Part shown: piece after piece, positions 15,107 through 24,150 of the stretch
Layout of the letters: every line of letters starts with the position of its first letter
How positions within the stretch are numbered: the stretch's first letter is position 1
Assembly: GCF_001598695.1 (NCBI RefSeq)
Contig: NZ_BCZK01000007.1
Span: forward strand, 229,428-293,427
Source of the DNA: Klebsiella oxytoca NBRC 105695
GTDB lineage: Bacteria; Pseudomonadota; Gammaproteobacteria; Enterobacterales; Enterobacteriaceae
Reading direction: 5' to 3'
DNA length: 64,000 nucleotides
Translations under genes and position numbers: made by a program
Notes under the pieces: generated by a model
What the model saw: the letters and a program-made list of their open reading frames with translations, nothing else
Told to the model about the DNA's origin: nothing
Databases searched by the model: none

Positions 15107-16399
15107 ATGCTACTGGCAGGTGCTATTTTTATCCTGACCATTATTCTGGTTATCTGGCAGCCGAAGGGGCTGGGCATCGGCTGGAGCGCGACGCTTGGCG
15201 CAGTACTGGCTTTGATATCTGGCGTTGTGCATGTGGGGGATATTCCGGTGGTGTGGAATATCGTCTGGAACGCGACGGCGACCTTTATTGCGGTGATTAT
15301 TATCAGCCTGTTGCTCGACGAGTCCGGCTTTTTTGAATGGGCGGCGCTGCATGTCTCTCGTTGGGGAAACGGTCGTGGCCGTTTGCTGTTTACCTGGATC
15401 GTTTTGCTCGGCGCTGCGGTGGCGGCGCTGTTTGCTAACGATGGTGCGGCACTGATTCTGACTCCCATTGTCATCGCCATGCTGCTGGCATTAGGGTTCA
15501 GCAAAGGCACCACGCTGGCATTCGTCATGGCTGCCGGTTTTATTGCCGATACGGCCAGCCTGCCGCTTATCGTGTCGAACCTGGTGAATATAGTCTCGGC
15601 GGACTTCTTTGGACTGGGCTTCACTGAGTATGCGTCGGTAATGGTGCCGGTGGATATTGCTGCTATTATCGCCACGCTGGTTATGCTGCATCTGTTCTTC
15701 CGCAAAGATATCCCGCCGACTTACGATCTGGCTCTCCTGAAGGCACCTGAAAAAGCAGTAAAAGATCCGGCTACGTTCCGCACCGGCTGGATTGTTTTGA
15801 TTCTTCTGCTGGTAGGTTTTTTCGTCCTCGAGCCTCTCGGGATTCCCGTTAGCGCAATTGCGGCAGTTGGGGCGGTAATACTGTTTACCGTGGCGAAACG
15901 AGGTCATGCCATTAACACAGGCAAAGTGCTGCGTGGCGCACCCTGGCAGATCGTTATCTTCTCATTGGGGATGTACCTGGTGGTCTACGGTCTGCGTAAC
16001 GCCGGGCTAACCGAATACCTTTCAGGGGGGCTAAACGTACTGGCGGATAAAGGACTCTGGGCCGCGACGCTGGGTACTGGCTTCCTGATGGCTTTCCTGT
16101 CTTCGATCATGAACAACATGCCTTCCGTGCTGGTTGGTGCGCTCTCTATCGATGAAAGCACCGCAACCGGCGTTATTAAAGAGGCGATGATCTACGCCAA
16201 CGTGATTGGCTGCGATCTGGGTCCGAAAATTACACCTATTGGTAGCCTGGCAACGCTGCTCTGGCTGCATGTACTTTCACAGAAGAATATGACCATCACC
16301 TGGGGCTACTATTTTCGCACCGGGATCGTTATGACTCTGCCTGTGCTGTTTGTCACGCTGGCCGCGCTGGCGCTACGTCTCTCTTTCACTTTGTCATGA
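15107..16399 (+). CDS. arsB: Arsenite efflux carrier ArsB
   Basis: A 430-residue inner-membrane protein, essentially collinear with E. coli ArsB (429 residues). It has about 12 membrane helices and the conserved loops [34 protein letters not shown] and [15 protein letters not shown]. It extrudes As(OH)3 and Sb(OH)3 against protons. A GGGAGGGGAG ribosome site precedes the ATG. No arsA or arsD is present, so this is the three-gene chromosomal type of operon. The product works with ArsC, whose gene follows 13 bases later. Confidence 0.96.
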   Translation: MLLAGAIFILTIILVIWQPKGLGIGWSATLGAVLALISGVVHVGDIPVVWNIVWNATATFIAVIIISLLLDESGFFEWAALHVSRWGNGRGRLLFTWIVLLGAAVAALFANDGAALILTPIVIAMLLALGFSKGTTLAFVMAAGFIADTASLPLIVSNLVNIVSADFFGLGFTEYASVMVPVDIAAIIATLVMLHLFFRKDIPPTYDLALLKAPEKAVKDPATFRTGWIVLILLLVGFFVLEPLGIPVSAIAAVGAVILFTVAKRGHAINTGKVLRGAPWQIVIFSLGMYLVVYGLRNAGLTEYLSGGLNVLADKGLWAATLGTGFLMAFLSSIMNNMPSVLVGALSIDESTATGVIKEAMIYANVIGCDLGPKITPIGSLATLLWLHVLSQKNMTITWGYYFRTGIVMTLPVLFVTLAALALRLSFTLS

Positions 16400-16412
16400 G
16401 ATACTGCTATCT

Positions 16413-16838
16413 ATGAGCAACATCACCATTTATCACAACCCGGCCTGCGGCACCTCGCGTAATACGCTGGAGATGATCCGCAATAGCGGTACTGAACCCA
16501 CCGTTATTCATTACCTTGAAAATCCACCGTCACGCGATGAGCTGGTCAAACTCATTGCCGACATGGGGATCGCGGTGCGGGCGCTGCTGCGTAAAAATGT
16601 TGAGCCTTATGAAGAACTGGGCCTCGCAGAAGATAGATTTACTGACGATCGGTTAATCGACTTTATGCTGCAGCATCCGATCCTGATTAACCGCCCGATT
16701 GTGGTGACACCGTTGGGGACGCGTCTGTGCCGTCCTTCTGGAGTTGTTCTGGATATTCTTCCCGATGCCCAGCAAGGCGCTTTCGCTAAGGAAGATGGCG
16801 AGAAAGTTGTTGATGATGCGGGTAAACGGGTGAAATAA
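16413..16838 (+). CDS. arsC: Glutaredoxin-dependent arsenate reductase ArsC
   Basis: A 141-residue cytoplasmic enzyme that reduces arsenate to arsenite with glutathione and glutaredoxin. It has catalytic Cys12 in YHNPACGTSRN and the Arg residues of the anion site (LLRKN, NRPIVVTPLGTRLCRP). Length and ends (MSNITIY... DAGKRVK) match E. coli ArsC. The ATG at 16413 is chosen by this match; an earlier in-frame start lies within arsB and is not used. Last gene of arsRBC. Confidence 0.96.
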   Translation: MSNITIYHNPACGTSRNTLEMIRNSGTEPTVIHYLENPPSRDELVKLIADMGIAVRALLRKNVEPYEELGLAEDRFTDDRLIDFMLQHPILINRPIVVTPLGTRLCRPSGVVLDILPDAQQGAFAKEDGEKVVDDAGKRVK

Positions 16839-16998
16839 AATCTCCTGGGAGCTGTCCCGGAAGAAATAAAAGGCGACGAAGCAGGCAGAGCAGCATGCCG
16901 CAGGAGGGATGACGCGGTGTACTGTGATGAAACTGCCGCAGATCAAGCCTGCCAGCGCAACATTGTTAGCGCAAGAGTGAGCATTTCGGATTGATGCG

Positions 16999-17036
16999 AA
17001 CCCAAATATGGTTTTTTATAAAATTATATTTGGGTT
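16999..17036. repeat. 11-bp inverted repeat between convergent arsC and FidL-like gene 3
   Basis: AACCCAAATAT (16999-17009) and ATATTTGGGTT (17026-17036) are perfect complements with a 16-base AT-rich spacer. It lies between the 3' ends of two converging genes and may act as a bidirectional terminator or barrier. No U-tract follows on either strand. Confidence 0.55.
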
Positions 17037-17102
17037 TACTCCAGGTTATCTAATAGTAAGAACCTGCTATAACTTAAAAAAATCGTTGAGTTTCCGTCTG
17101 TA

Positions 17103-17558
17103 TTATTCCCCATTGCAATAAAACAAAGGCGTGCTGACAAAGCTGATGATATAGTCTGTTTGATTAACGGAGTTAATGAGGAAGTTTAACTTTTTATTTT
17201 CTTTAAGGAAAAAAGAGGGGTAGTGTTGTTGCGCTAATAACTCCGGCAACGTATCAATCGGATTGGTATAGACTCTTTGGCTGGTGAGAAGATAGTCATC
17301 ACCACTTTGTCTTTTATAATTAAAGTAGACTTCGCGACTTATCGCATATCGTTCCGGACCAAGGTGCGCGGTACCATTAATCAAAATAACGCCGCTGTTA
17401 TCATTCATGATAAACCGGTAAGTTGCTTTAATTGCAAATTGGCCATGATATAAAGAGTGTTTCGCTTCGCAAACGATTTTGTCATTAGCATTGGCGTTAA
17501 CCTGTTGAGGTAACCCTGTAAAGAACAATAAGAAAGCGAGCCATTTAATTTTTTTCAT
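17103..17558 (-). CDS. FidL-like periplasmic protein, copy 3
   Basis: A 151-residue protein with a cleavable-looking signal peptide (MKKIKWLAFLLFFTGLPQQVNA), so it is probably free in the periplasm, unlike copies 1 and 2 that keep a membrane anchor. The mature part has one Cys near its start (IVCEAKHSLYHG) and one at its end (LFYCNGE), the same two-ended Cys layout. Sequence identity with copies 1 and 2 is low. The ATG at 17558 is chosen: it gives a 14-base overlap with the regulator and begins directly with the signal peptide; a GTG at 17588 would add ten polar residues. Assignment to the FidL family rests on layout and position. Confidence 0.6.
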   Translation of the reverse strand: MKKIKWLAFLLFFTGLPQQVNANANDKIVCEAKHSLYHGQFAIKATYRFIMNDNSGVILINGTAHLGPERYAISREVYFNYKRQSGDDYLLTSQRVYTNPIDTLPELLAQQHYPSFFLKENKKLNFLINSVNQTDYIISFVSTPLFYCNGE

Positions 17559-18402
17559 TTTTTGCCACAATGTAAGTTGTTGAGTCACATTTTAAAGACG
17601 CTTCCTTTCCGCACGTAAACACGGTTAACCGTGGTGACGTTGAAAAATATGAAATGAAATATTTGATGTCTTTATTACACACTAACCCTTCGTCATGAAT
17701 AAAGTTAATGGCAAAATCGTTATTTATATTTCTGGCATTGGCAAAGTAGCAAGGTGGCGTGCCGTTGATATGCGAGTAACCTTCGATAATGAATTCATGA
17801 TGAAAAGGGAAACGATATAAAAAAAAGGCGAACAAACCTATCAATGGAAGGAAAATTGCCAGACAATACGAGATCATTTTGATGGGTTTTTTATTTTCAG
17901 GCGTAAGCGGTGCTACTGTGTCAGGCTGCGCGAAAATTTCACCGGTTTGTATGCCTTTTTTATCCGCTAGCTGGTCATCCTGATACCGGTTATCTGTAAC
18001 GGGAAAGATATTACGATCGTCTGAGACTGAGTGGATACGCTCTATCGAATTTTGTGGATTATCCTCATACTTTTCCACGGCAATGTAGGCATTCAGCCGC
18101 ACACCCTTGCCACGAATAGTCAACAGAATGTTATCCGGGCAACCCAGTTTTTTTAATACGTTGCGTAAATTAACAAAGGACTGATAGTAAGCCGAATTTG
18201 ATACCGTACGCTTAGCATCCTCACCCCAACCTGCAACCATTAAATCAGAGTGCGATACCAGCTGTCCCTGCCGTTCCAGAAGTAACTCCAGGCAATGGGC
18301 ACTACTCTTAAGTATCGTAAATCGGGTTCCATCCTTTATCGATAACAATTGTTTCTCACCGGGAAGAAAAATAACTTGCTTATTCAAAATGTATTTAACC
18401 AT
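17545..18402 (-). CDS. ToxR/CadC-like membrane-bound winged-helix regulator, copy 3
   Basis: A 285-residue protein: winged helix at about 1-110 (FTILKSSAHCLELLLER, GWGEDAKRTVSNSAYYQSFVNLRN, wing TIRGKGVRLNAY), an acidic linker, a membrane helix at about 176-196 (ISYCLAIFLPLIGLFAFFLY), and a periplasmic domain with four cysteines. It is more distant from copies 1 and 2 and lacks the CITIKERY end. The start at 18402 (ATG) is preferred to an in-frame TTG at 18414. It is transcribed away from fimbrial operon 2 with a 447-base gap, the same geometry as copy 2 and operon 1. Control of that operon is inferred from position. Confidence 0.8.
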   Translation of the reverse strand: MVKYILNKQVIFLPGEKQLLSIKDGTRFTILKSSAHCLELLLERQGQLVSHSDLMVAGWGEDAKRTVSNSAYYQSFVNLRNVLKKLGCPDNILLTIRGKGVRLNAYIAVEKYEDNPQNSIERIHSVSDDRNIFPVTDNRYQDDQLADKKGIQTGEIFAQPDTVAPLTPENKKPIKMISYCLAIFLPLIGLFAFFLYRFPFHHEFIIEGYSHINGTPPCYFANARNINNDFAINFIHDEGLVCNKDIKYFISYFSTSPRLTVFTCGKEASLKCDSTTYIVAKNEKN

Positions 18403-18849
18403 AAAAATCACCAAAAACTAAAATTTATGAAACAAATTCCAAACCTTTAACCTTAAATATTTTCTCTCACTGGAGCCCGGAAAAATATGAAAATTCGCCA
18501 AAAAAATAATTTTGACAACTAATGATGAAATTTTGTTATGGTTTTTAACTCATTGTTTTAATTGTATTTTGAATTCATTTTTAGTTAATAAACTACCCCG
18601 ACCAGGAATCTTCCCGCATCATAAGAATCTTCCAGCGCACAGGCCTGAACAGCCATGGTAATTGTGGGTTCTTGATGATTTTCACGAGGGAATATTATAG
18701 ATGATTTATGAATTTTAAGTCACTTTTATCACATCAGTATGGCGTCACTACCAGGGGGCACTCTAAATCCAGAGTGCATGGAAACGATTGATTCTAGGCA
18801 CTACATAAAATATTTCAATAAACAATCAATAAACAAAGGACAGGAAAAA
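18403..18849. promoter_or_regulatory. Divergent intergenic control region, regulator 3 / fimbrial operon 2
   Basis: This AT-rich 447-base stretch must contain the promoters of both flanking units. It holds GAATCTTCC repeated directly (18606-18614 and 18625-18633), and a perfect 7-bp hairpin GCACTCT / AGAGTGC (18758-18777) in the presumed pilin leader. The 8-mer CATCAGTA (18732-18739) also occurs in the operon 1 control region. No invertible switch was seen. Confidence 0.5.
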
Positions 18850-19425
18850 GTGAACACAAAAACTTCAATTAAAACAATGCTGGCTTTATTTTCATTTGCA
18901 GCATTATCCGGGTCTGCATTTGCGGTAACGCCGACGGTCACATTCCAGGGCGAAGTCACCAGCCAGACCTGCTCGGTCAGCATCAATGGTGAGACAAACT
19001 CCGTTGTTCTGTTACCGACAGTCTCTACCGCTGACTTTGGCGGAAACCTGGCGAATGGACAGACCGCCGGGCTGACGCCATTTACCGTGACGGTGAGCGG
19101 TTGTACTGCCCCGGCGGCAGGCGAGGGCCCTCAGTTGATTAAAACCCGTTTCCTGGGGTTTGATGTCGACAGCGCCAGCGGTACGCTGGGTAACCGCGCA
19201 GTCACTGATGCTGCGGTCGGTTATGGTATCCAGCTGACCACCACCGATGCCGGAACGACGCCTGTCGTGCTGTCAGGAGTAACCGATGTTGCAGGCCTCT
19301 CTTTACCCGAGGGAGACACCTCCACCAGCCACTCCTTTGGGGCACAATATTATGTTATTGATGCCGCTTCTGCTACGCCGGGTGCGATTACTGCCGTAGC
19401 GGAATATACCCTGAGCTACCTCTGA
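18850..19425 (+). CDS. Major fimbrial subunit, operon 2
   Basis: A 191-residue pilin started by GTG at 18850, chosen because AAAGGACAGG lies just upstream and the signal peptide follows immediately (ends LSGSAFA-VTP). It shows the donor strand TVTFQGEVTSQTC, the disulfide partner VSGCTAP, and a final beta strand AVAEYTLSYL with penultimate Tyr. It resembles the operon 1 pilin (8509-9045) in signature positions (GEV..TCSV, VVxLPTVS, final SYL), so the two are paralogues. A strong hairpin terminator follows its stop. Confidence 0.9.
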   Translation: MNTKTSIKTMLALFSFAALSGSAFAVTPTVTFQGEVTSQTCSVSINGETNSVVLLPTVSTADFGGNLANGQTAGLTPFTVTVSGCTAPAAGEGPQLIKTRFLGFDVDSASGTLGNRAVTDAAVGYGIQLTTTDAGTTPVVLSGVTDVAGLSLPEGDTSTSHSFGAQYYVIDAASATPGAITAVAEYTLSYL

Positions 19426-19432
19426 GTTTATA

Positions 19433-19464
19433 AAAACACAGGCCGTATACCCGGCCTGTGTTTT
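19433..19464 (+). terminator. Strong hairpin between pilin and chaperone genes, operon 2
   Basis: A perfect 13-bp stem AAAACACAGGCCG / CGGCCTGTGTTTT with a 6-base loop ends in TTTT. Inside an operon this is a typical partial terminator that keeps pilin mRNA in excess over usher and adhesin mRNA. Confidence 0.85.
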
Positions 19465-19514
19465 AAAAAGTAAATGATATTAATATTAAAATAATCTTGC
19501 GGAATATATTCCCG

Positions 19515-20210
19515 ATGCGATTGATACTGCGATTGTTTGTTCTGTTGATATTCGGTTTTACCGGCTATGCAAATGCAGGCGTGATATTAACGGGTACGCG
19601 AATTATTTATCCGGAAGGCGCCAAAGATAAAACGCTCCAGTTAACCAACCAGGAGTCTCAGTCTTATATTGTACAGGTACAGATTGACAATGGAACGCCG
19701 GAGGGTTTTGCCCCGTTTATAGTCACTCCGCCGGTTTTTCGTATGGAGCCTCATAGCGGTCAGTCTGTCCGTTTGACCTATTCCGGAGAGCCGTTGCCGG
19801 GCGATCGGGAATCTGTCTTCTATTTTAATTTCAGCCAGCTGCCGTCGTTAAAAGCCGGAACGACGCAACAAAATAAGTTAATTTTCGCCATCACTAATCG
19901 GGTGAAAGTTTTCTACCGCCCGGCGTCGCTTTCGGGGCATCCGGAAAAAACGTCAGAGCATATCCATCTCAGCATGGAAGGTAAGCAGATCAGGATAGTA
20001 AACCAGAGCGAATATCACGCCTCTGTTCGTCGGGCCACGCTTGTCCGCAACGGAAAGGATATTCGCCTCGCGGAAGGGGTGATGATTTCACCTAAATCCG
20101 GACTGGTCGTTACCCCGTCGTCAGAAATAACCAGCCTCAGAGGCCTTCTTTTACGTCTTGTGCTTGTTAACGACTATGGGGTGGATATTGTGACTGAGCG
20201 TCGATTGTAA
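19515..20210 (+). CDS. Periplasmic pilus chaperone 1, operon 2
   Basis: A 231-residue PapD-type chaperone. The signal peptide is about 22 residues (GYANA-GVILTG). Cleft Arg (GTRIIYPEG) and Lys (NRVKVFYRPASL) are present, with signature LPGDRESVFYFNFSQLP. The F1-G1 loop is short (FGS). The ATG at 19515 is preferred to an upstream TTG at 19497; neither has a strong ribosome site, so low translation is possible. Its stop overlaps the usher ATG by one base. Confidence 0.88.
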   Translation: MRLILRLFVLLIFGFTGYANAGVILTGTRIIYPEGAKDKTLQLTNQESQSYIVQVQIDNGTPEGFAPFIVTPPVFRMEPHSGQSVRLTYSGEPLPGDRESVFYFNFSQLPSLKAGTTQQNKLIFAITNRVKVFYRPASLSGHPEKTSEHIHLSMEGKQIRIVNQSEYHASVRRATLVRNGKDIRLAEGVMISPKSGLVVTPSSEITSLRGLLLRLVLVNDYGVDIVTERRL

Positions 20211-22789
20211 TGCGTTTTTATTTGAGCGAATATCCCATGGCAGGTATCAGGTTATTTCTCCTGACCCTTTTAATCCCCGCTTCCGTAACGTTTGCTTCCG
20301 GCACGAGTATTACCGGAGCGGCAGGGATAGCTGAAGAAAATGATTATACTTTTGACCCTGCTCTGTTTCGCGGCGGTCGTTTCAGTGAAACCGCGCTGAT
20401 GCGGCTGAGCAAACCGGGAAATATTGCCCCCGGCAACTTCAAAGTAGATGTTTACGTGAATGGTGGATTCGTCAGCAGCGATAATATTACCTTCAGTGAA
20501 ACAGAAAGCGGGCAGGTGCGGCCGTGCCTGACGCCCGGTCAGCTTGCGGCAGCCGGGATTGCGCCCCGCAACGGTCTGCCTGCCGGCGCAAAAGAGAACA
20601 ATACCTGTCTCTCCCTCAGCTCGCTGATTGAAGGCAGCAGCAGCCATTTTGACACATCCCGGTTGCGGCTCGAGCTGAGTATACCGCAGGCTGACATGAA
20701 TATCCGGCCGCGCGGCTATGTTGATCCCGGCGAACTGGAAGCCGGCAGTTCTCTGGGATTTATTAACTACATCACAAACTATTATCACGTCTCTTACTCC
20801 GGTAATAACGCCCGGGACTTGGACTCCGGCTGGCTGTCCATGAACGGCGGGATAAATCTGGGGATGTGGCAGTTCCGCCAGTTATCAAATGTACAGTGGA
20901 ATCGTGACTCGGGCGCAAACTGGAATACTCTCCGCCGGTATCTGCAGCGCCCGTTGCCGGCATTGAACAGCCAGCTTACCGCCGGTGAACTGAGCACGAC
21001 CGGGCGTCTGTTTTCAGGTCTGAGCTATAAGGGGATAAGCCTGGCCACCGATGAGAGAATGTTGCCGGATTCCATGCGAGGGTATGCCCCGGCCATTCGC
21101 GGAGTGGCAGGCAGTACGTCGAAGGTGACGGTCTCCCAGAACGGGCGACAGATTTACCAGACCACGGTCGCTCCCGGCCCGTTTGATATTAACGATCTCT
21201 ATCCGACCAGCTACAGCGGCGATCTGGATGTTGAAGTCACTGGGGCCGACGGCAGCGTAAGCCGGTTCAGCGTGCCGTTCTCCGCCGTACCGGAGTCCAT
21301 GCGTCCGGGGATCTCACGCTATGGACTGGCTGTCGGGCGTACCGTTGACGCTGGCGATAACTCTCTGTTCAGCGACTTGACCTGGCAGTACGGGCTGAGC
21401 AATGCCCTGACGCTCAATACGGGACTGCGGATCGCGGATGACTATCAGGCGGTCATTGGCGGTGGGGTCTACGCCTCTTCTGTAGGCGCTCTGGGCCTGG
21501 ACATCACCGCCTCCCGTGCGGGGATGCCGGAGGGCGATGACGTGAAGGGCTACATGGCCCACATTTCCTGGAGTAAAACATTCCAGCCGACAGCAACCAC
21601 CGTGACGCTGGCGGGCTACCGCTATTCGACCTCAGGCTATCGCGAACTTGGTGACGTCCTGGGCGTAAGAAAAGCCATGCGCGACCACGATCGCTGGACC
21701 TCCACCTCCTGGCAGCAACAATCCCGGTTTGATATCTCCCTTAACCAGGGGTTTGGTTCCTTCGGCAATATTTATCTCTCAGGCTCCACGCAGAATTACC
21801 GGGACGGCCGGAGCCGGGATACGCAGCTGCAGGCGGGTTACAGCAACAGTTTTCATAACGGTATGAGCTTCAACATTTCCCTTTCCCGCCAGCACGCAGG
21901 CGGGAGCTATGAGGCCGGCAGAAAGGAAACCGTGACCGCAGTATCCGTCTCCTTTCCGCTGGGATTCAGCGATAAAAATAACACCCAGATTGTCAGCAAC
22001 TCCTGGACCCACGCCTCCGGCGGCGGCGACCAGTTTCAGAGCAATACCTCTGGCATGATCGATGATGCCCGGACGCTGAGTTATAACCTGGGGGTGATGC
22101 GCGACCAGCAGTATCATCAGACAACGATAAGCGGCGGCCTGCAAAAACGGCTGCCCAACGTCAGCGTGGGGCTCAATGCCTCCCGGGGTGAGGGGTACTG
22201 GCAGGCGTCGGGTAATGCGCAGGGGGCGCTCGCCATTCATTCTGGCGGCGTGACGTTCGGACCTTATCTGAGCGACACCTTCGCGCTGGTTGAGGCTAAA
22301 GGCGCTTCAGGGGCAAGCGTATATAACTCCGGCCAGTCGATTATTGACAGCCAGGGTTACGCCCTGGTGCCCTCTGTCACACCCTATCGTTACAGCAGGG
22401 TAACGCTCGATCCCCAGGGAATTGATGGCAACGCAGAACTGGTTGACAGCGAGCGGCGGGTCGCGCCGGTGGCCGGCGCTGCCGTCAGGGTGGTATTCCG
22501 CACCAGGACGGGCCATGCCATGCTGATTAATGCTCGTCTGCCAGACGGAGAGCCGGTCCCGCTCGGGGCGGATGTCACTGAACCGGACGGGACGATTATC
22601 GGTATGGCCGGACAGAACGGACAGCTCTATTTACGTACGGAGCACGCTGAGGGAGAGCTGATCGTTCGCTGGGGTGACGACGAGCGGGATCGCTGCCGTC
22701 TGGCCTACCGCATAAACCCCAAAGAAACCACCCGGCACCTGACAAAACTCAGCGCAGTCTGCCGACAGACGCCTGATGCGCAGCGATGA
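20210..22789 (+). CDS. Fimbrial outer membrane usher, operon 2
   Basis: An 859-residue usher. It has a signal peptide (through TFASGT), an N-terminal docking domain (YTFDPALFRGGRFSE), barrel and plug landmarks (PRGYVDPGELEAGSS, GISLATDERMLPDSMRGYAP, APGPFDINDLYP) and C-terminal domains ending in a Cys-containing tail (ERDRCRLAYRI...LSAVCRQ). The start may be the ATG at 20210 (coupled to the chaperone stop) or the one at 20237. It overlaps the adhesin gene by 4 bases. It matches the operon 1 usher in gene position. Confidence 0.92.
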   Translation: MRFYLSEYPMAGIRLFLLTLLIPASVTFASGTSITGAAGIAEENDYTFDPALFRGGRFSETALMRLSKPGNIAPGNFKVDVYVNGGFVSSDNITFSETESGQVRPCLTPGQLAAAGIAPRNGLPAGAKENNTCLSLSSLIEGSSSHFDTSRLRLELSIPQADMNIRPRGYVDPGELEAGSSLGFINYITNYYHVSYSGNNARDLDSGWLSMNGGINLGMWQFRQLSNVQWNRDSGANWNTLRRYLQRPLPALNSQLTAGELSTTGRLFSGLSYKGISLATDERMLPDSMRGYAPAIRGVAGSTSKVTVSQNGRQIYQTTVAPGPFDINDLYPTSYSGDLDVEVTGADGSVSRFSVPFSAVPESMRPGISRYGLAVGRTVDAGDNSLFSDLTWQYGLSNALTLNTGLRIADDYQAVIGGGVYASSVGALGLDITASRAGMPEGDDVKGYMAHISWSKTFQPTATTVTLAGYRYSTSGYRELGDVLGVRKAMRDHDRWTSTSWQQQSRFDISLNQGFGSFGNIYLSGSTQNYRDGRSRDTQLQAGYSNSFHNGMSFNISLSRQHAGGSYEAGRKETVTAVSVSFPLGFSDKNNTQIVSNSWTHASGGGDQFQSNTSGMIDDARTLSYNLGVMRDQQYHQTTISGGLQKRLPNVSVGLNASRGEGYWQASGNAQGALAIHSGGVTFGPYLSDTFALVEAKGASGASVYNSGQSIIDSQGYALVPSVTPYRYSRVTLDPQGIDGNAELVDSERRVAPVAGAAVRVVFRTRTGHAMLINARLPDGEPVPLGADVTEPDGTIIGMAGQNGQLYLRTEHAEGELIVRWGDDERDRCRLAYRINPKETTRHLTKLSAVCRQTPDAQR

Positions 22790-24150
22790 AGATAATGATG
22801 ATGAAAAGACGAACTTTCCTGCTTAACTTGCTGTTTGCCTGCCTGACGCTTTTCAGCCTCCGGGCCGGCGCCAGCTGTTCCCTGACCCTGGTTACCCAGA
22901 CCGAAGACTCCTATGTCGCGCAGATACCGTTCGGGAAAATTAACCTGACGGATACTTATCTGCAGCCGGTCGGTACCATGCTGGCCAGCATCGTGGTGCC
23001 GCCAACGAATTACACTCACGGCGGGGCTAACGGCGCTTCGGTACTCTGGGAATGTGATGCCGCGGATCTTCCCAATATCTATTTTCTGGTCGCCACGAAT
23101 GGCGACGATCGCGTCGGCGGTTTTTATGATATCGGCACGGTCGACGGCCTGAGCGACGTCTATGCCACCTGGTTCGCCTACGTCGGGATCAGACAGACCA
23201 TGTCCGGCGTCACGCTGACCCGCCACTGGCAGAAGGTTCCCATCACATCATACGCCACAAGCTCAACGGGGAGGATTCAGATCCGCCTGCAGGATATCCC
23301 GCCTCTGGTCGCCGAGCTGTACCGGATCAGCAGCCTGCCGGGAACCTCCGCCGCATCGGCCTATTGTGGTAACAACAATGATGATGGGGTTGGTATTGGC
23401 TATGCTTCCGCGACGGGGCGTAACTATTACTGTCAAAATTCCGTCATGACTCAGCCCAACGCCTACATCCAGCTGTCCGGCGACAGCAGCGTCAGCTTCA
23501 GTTTCGCACGCGATTTCCCGGGTGAGGACAGCGCCTATAACTACGATTTCTGGGGAGCGGATAACGGCTTTGGCTACGGCATGCGGCTGGCGAACACCCT
23601 CTATTCCCTGCCGACATGCGTGGCGCGCAATGCCACCCCGCAGGTTTTATTTCGCACAATTTCTATTGCTGAACTCGAACAGGGGGGGAGCGCCAGCGCC
23701 AGCTTCACCGTGCAGGTAGAGTGCAGTGATTCAGCCGAGTCGGGTACGGCTGCAGGCCAGACGGCGATTGGTATTCAGGTTTCCCCGGGGTCATACAGCG
23801 CGGCCAGCACGCTGGGGCTGGTGAACGGCAGCGGCGGCGTGACGCATCTGGTCTCTGATGATTATTTTGGCGAAAACATGGCCCGGGGCGTGGGAATTAC
23901 CCTGCAGAATGCGCAGGGGAAAAGAATGAACTTCGTGGGTCAGCCGGGGACGGTATCCCTGACCACGCCCGGTGGCGAAAATGCCGGATGGTATCCGGTA
24001 CTGGAGGCGGCCGATAACGCTGGAAGCACCATGGCGGGATATACGCACTACAGCAGCACATTTTTAGCCACCCTGCAGAAACTGGACGGCCAGGCGGTCA
24101 CCCCCGGTAAAGTTTATGCCACAGCCTATGTTCTGGTGAAAATACAGTGA
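22786..24150 (+). CDS. Two-domain fimbrial tip adhesin, operon 2
   Basis: A 454-residue secreted protein. The signal peptide ends near residue 29 (RAGAS-CSLTLV). The N-terminal domain (about 30-285) contains several cysteines and aromatic segments (YATWFAYVGIRQ, RNYYCQNSVM, YNYDFWGADNGFGYG). The C-terminal pilin domain starts near 290 (VLFRTISIAELEQGGSASASF) and ends KVYATAYVLVKIQ. The architecture equals that of the operon 1 adhesin, with shared positions such as RGVGI in the pilin domain, but the binding domain is almost wholly different. A different receptor is likely (inference). Confidence 0.8.
   Translation: MKIMMMKRRTFLLNLLFACLTLFSLRAGASCSLTLVTQTEDSYVAQIPFGKINLTDTYLQPVGTMLASIVVPPTNYTHGGANGASVLWECDAADLPNIYFLVATNGDDRVGGFYDIGTVDGLSDVYATWFAYVGIRQTMSGVTLTRHWQKVPITSYATSSTGRIQIRLQDIPPLVAELYRISSLPGTSAASAYCGNNNDDGVGIGYASATGRNYYCQNSVMTQPNAYIQLSGDSSVSFSFARDFPGEDSAYNYDFWGADNGFGYGMRLANTLYSLPTCVARNATPQVLFRTISIAELEQGGSASASFTVQVECSDSAESGTAAGQTAIGIQVSPGSYSAASTLGLVNGSGGVTHLVSDDYFGENMARGVGITLQNAQGKRMNFVGQPGTVSLTTPGGENAGWYPVLEAADNAGSTMAGYTHYSSTFLATLQKLDGQAVTPGKVYATAYVLVKIQ

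Noticed and set aside
16839..16998. A terminator or small RNA just after arsC
   Set aside because: Only very short stems (4 bp) are present and no promoter-terminator pair could be seen.
20270..22240. Antisense frames across usher 2
   Set aside because: Shadow frames of the usher gene, without ribosome sites or recognisable domains.
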